64,000 bases of DNA, taken from NCBI RefSeq assembly GCF_011765465.1, contig NZ_CP050265.1:2830425-2894424 (forward strand). The letters run 5' to 3'. The translations under genes and the position numbers were made by a program. Numbering within the stretch: the stretch's first letter is position 1; each line of letters opens with the position of its first letter. The stretch is from Erythrobacter sp. Its GTDB lineage: Bacteria; Pseudomonadota; Alphaproteobacteria; Sphingomonadales; Sphingomonadaceae. The notes beneath the pieces are model-generated. The model was not told where the DNA came from, ran no database searches, and was given only the letters and a program-made list of their open reading frames with translations. Shown in pieces: positions 63,158 through 64,000 of the stretch.

Positions 63158-63307
63158 ATGCGCAAACTGATCGCCGCCGGCCTGTTCGGCGCGACCCTCG
63201 CGCCCGCCGGGCACGCCGCCACCGAGCCGCAGGAGGGCGGAAACGCCGTCCAGCAGGACAAGCAGGCGGGCTCCGACACTCCGGACGAGGACAGCGTCGG
63301 GGGCTAG
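63158..63307 (+). CDS. Small exported acidic protein (49 residues)
   Basis: A 49-residue reading frame starting MRKLIAAGLFGATLAPAGHA, a convincing short signal peptide, followed by an acidic, glutamine-rich tail ending DEDSVGG. GGAAGCGG precedes the ATG. It lies 129 bases after the DUF2059-like gene and just before the terminator at 63324. The function is unknown. Confidence 0.6.
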   Translation: MRKLIAAGLFGATLAPAGHAATEPQEGGNAVQQDKQAGSDTPDEDSVGG

Positions 63308-63323
63308 GACGCTCACGCGAAAA

Positions 63324-63347
63324 GGCCCCCGCCGCAAGGCGGGGGCC
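63324..63347 (-). terminator. Strong GC hairpin, terminator between convergent genes
   Basis: A perfect 10-bp stem GGCCCCCGCC/GGCGGGGGCC with a four-base loop (GCAA on plus). On the minus strand TTTT follows the stem directly, so it ends the BON-domain transcript. It may also stop the small-protein transcript from the other side. Confidence 0.85.
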
Positions 63348-63375
63348 CTCTCCTCCCGTCGAGTGCGGGCGCGGT

Positions 63376-64000
63376 TCAGGTGCGCGCGGTTTTTGAACCG
63401 CCACCACCCGTAATCTGCTCGTCACGCTCCGCGATCCGCAGGTTGTTCTGGACGTGCTTCACGCCCGATACCTCGTGGACGCAGTCCTCGGCATCGCGCT
63501 TCTCGCCGCGGCTCCAGACATGGCCGTCGAGCGTGATCTCGTTGTCCTTCGCCTTGACCGTGATCTGCCGGGCGTCGATCGCAGGGTCGTGGGTCAACCG
63601 CTCGCAGGCGTCTTCCATCAGCCGCTCGTCCGAGCGCTTGTAATTGGCCGGGCCGTGGCCCCGGTGATCGGGTCGGGAACGATCCGCGCGGTCGTCCGAC
63701 GACCGGCGCGAGCCGCGCCGGTCGTCGTCGAACGCGCCGGGGCTGCGGCGCGAATCCGAAGGCCGCTGGACCGGCGGGACGGGATCGGGGTTGCGGCGTC
63801 CGGAATGGCGCGAGCCGCCGAGGCGGTCCCATTCACGCCCTTCCATCGTGCCCCAGCGGGCATCGTCGTCATAAGGGCTGCGCTCGCCGCGCGTCGAGCG
63901 CCGGCGCAGGCGGTCGCGGTCTTCGGGATAGCTGCGCGTGTTCGTGCGGTCGTGGCGGCTGCGGCCGCGTTCGTCTTCGAAGGCATCGTCGCGATAGCCG
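63376..64000 (-). CDS. BON-domain protein with Arg/Asp-rich N-terminus (5' end cut)
   Basis: The C-terminal part is a BON domain (MEDACERLTHDPAIDARQIT, then HVWSRGEKRDAEDCVHEVSG and VKHVQNNLRI), a fold that binds phospholipids or acts as a periplasmic adaptor. At least 100 residues before it are low complexity, rich in Arg, Asp, Ser and Pro (for example RRGSRRSSDDRADRSRPDHR). The frame stays open to the window edge, so the start is not seen. An internal ATG at 63846 is possible. Confidence 0.8.
   Translation of the reverse strand, partial: GYRDDAFEDERGRSRHDRTNTRSYPEDRDRLRRRSTRGERSPYDDDARWGTMEGREWDRLGGSRHSGRRNPDPVPPVQRPSDSRRSPGAFDDDRRGSRRSSDDRADRSRPDHRGHGPANYKRSDERLMEDACERLTHDPAIDARQITVKAKDNEITLDGHVWSRGEKRDAEDCVHEVSGVKHVQNNLRIAERDEQITGGGGSKTART

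Overview
The window looks like an alphaproteobacterial chromosome of the Sphingomonadales, probably the Erythrobacteraceae. The evidence is the high GC content, a MipZ division ATPase, a fused CysN/CysC with CysD, a sphingomonad-style TonB-dependent receptor and a petABC bc1 operon. There is no integrase, transposase, phage gene or CRISPR array. The assignment rests on gene content only.

Positions 1 to about 38,560 hold a dense catabolic cluster. It encodes three acyl-CoA dehydrogenases, three cytochromes P450, two Rieske oxygenases, five classical short-chain dehydrogenases, an NmrA-type reductase, three zinc-free medium-chain reductases, a KstD-like flavoprotein, a molybdopterin oxidoreductase with MobA nearby, a thiolase/DUF35 pair, an acyl-CoA ligase, a PaaI thioesterase, six NTF2/SnoaL-fold proteins (one limonene-epoxide-hydrolase-like), two ABM monooxygenases, three AhpD-fold proteins, two ThuA-like proteins, a VOC protein, a GST, an MFS transporter and a TonB receptor. 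Together these suggest uptake, hydroxylation, ring opening and CoA-dependent breakdown of a hydrophobic alicyclic compound, steroid- or terpenoid-like. The substrate is inferred.

The cluster is built as back-to-back divergent modules that meet tail to tail, several sharing a CTAG at their stop codons. Almost every divergent promoter has a related A-tract-centred imperfect palindrome (roughly GNC-AAAAGT-GNC on one strand), mostly 30 to 65 bases upstream of a start codon. This points to one regulon. No transcription factor, ferredoxin or ferredoxin reductase gene lies in the window, so control and electron supply must come from elsewhere.

From about 38,600 to the end the genes are ordinary: two bacterial PH-domain proteins, GNAT, threonine aldolase, EamA permease, a YeeZ-like epimerase, aminopeptidase N, PgeF, petABC, apt, a CPA1 antiporter, an OmpA lipoprotein, cysDNC-cysQ, tRNA-Gly(TCC), panC, mipZ, a DnaJ-domain protein, phosphomannomutase, a DUF2059-like protein, a 49-residue exported protein and a BON-domain protein cut by the window end. 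Directly 3' of the tRNA lie two 90-bp tandem units that each carry a copy of the tRNA 3' end with a 30-bp insertion in the T-arm, resembling the repeats after E. coli tyrT.
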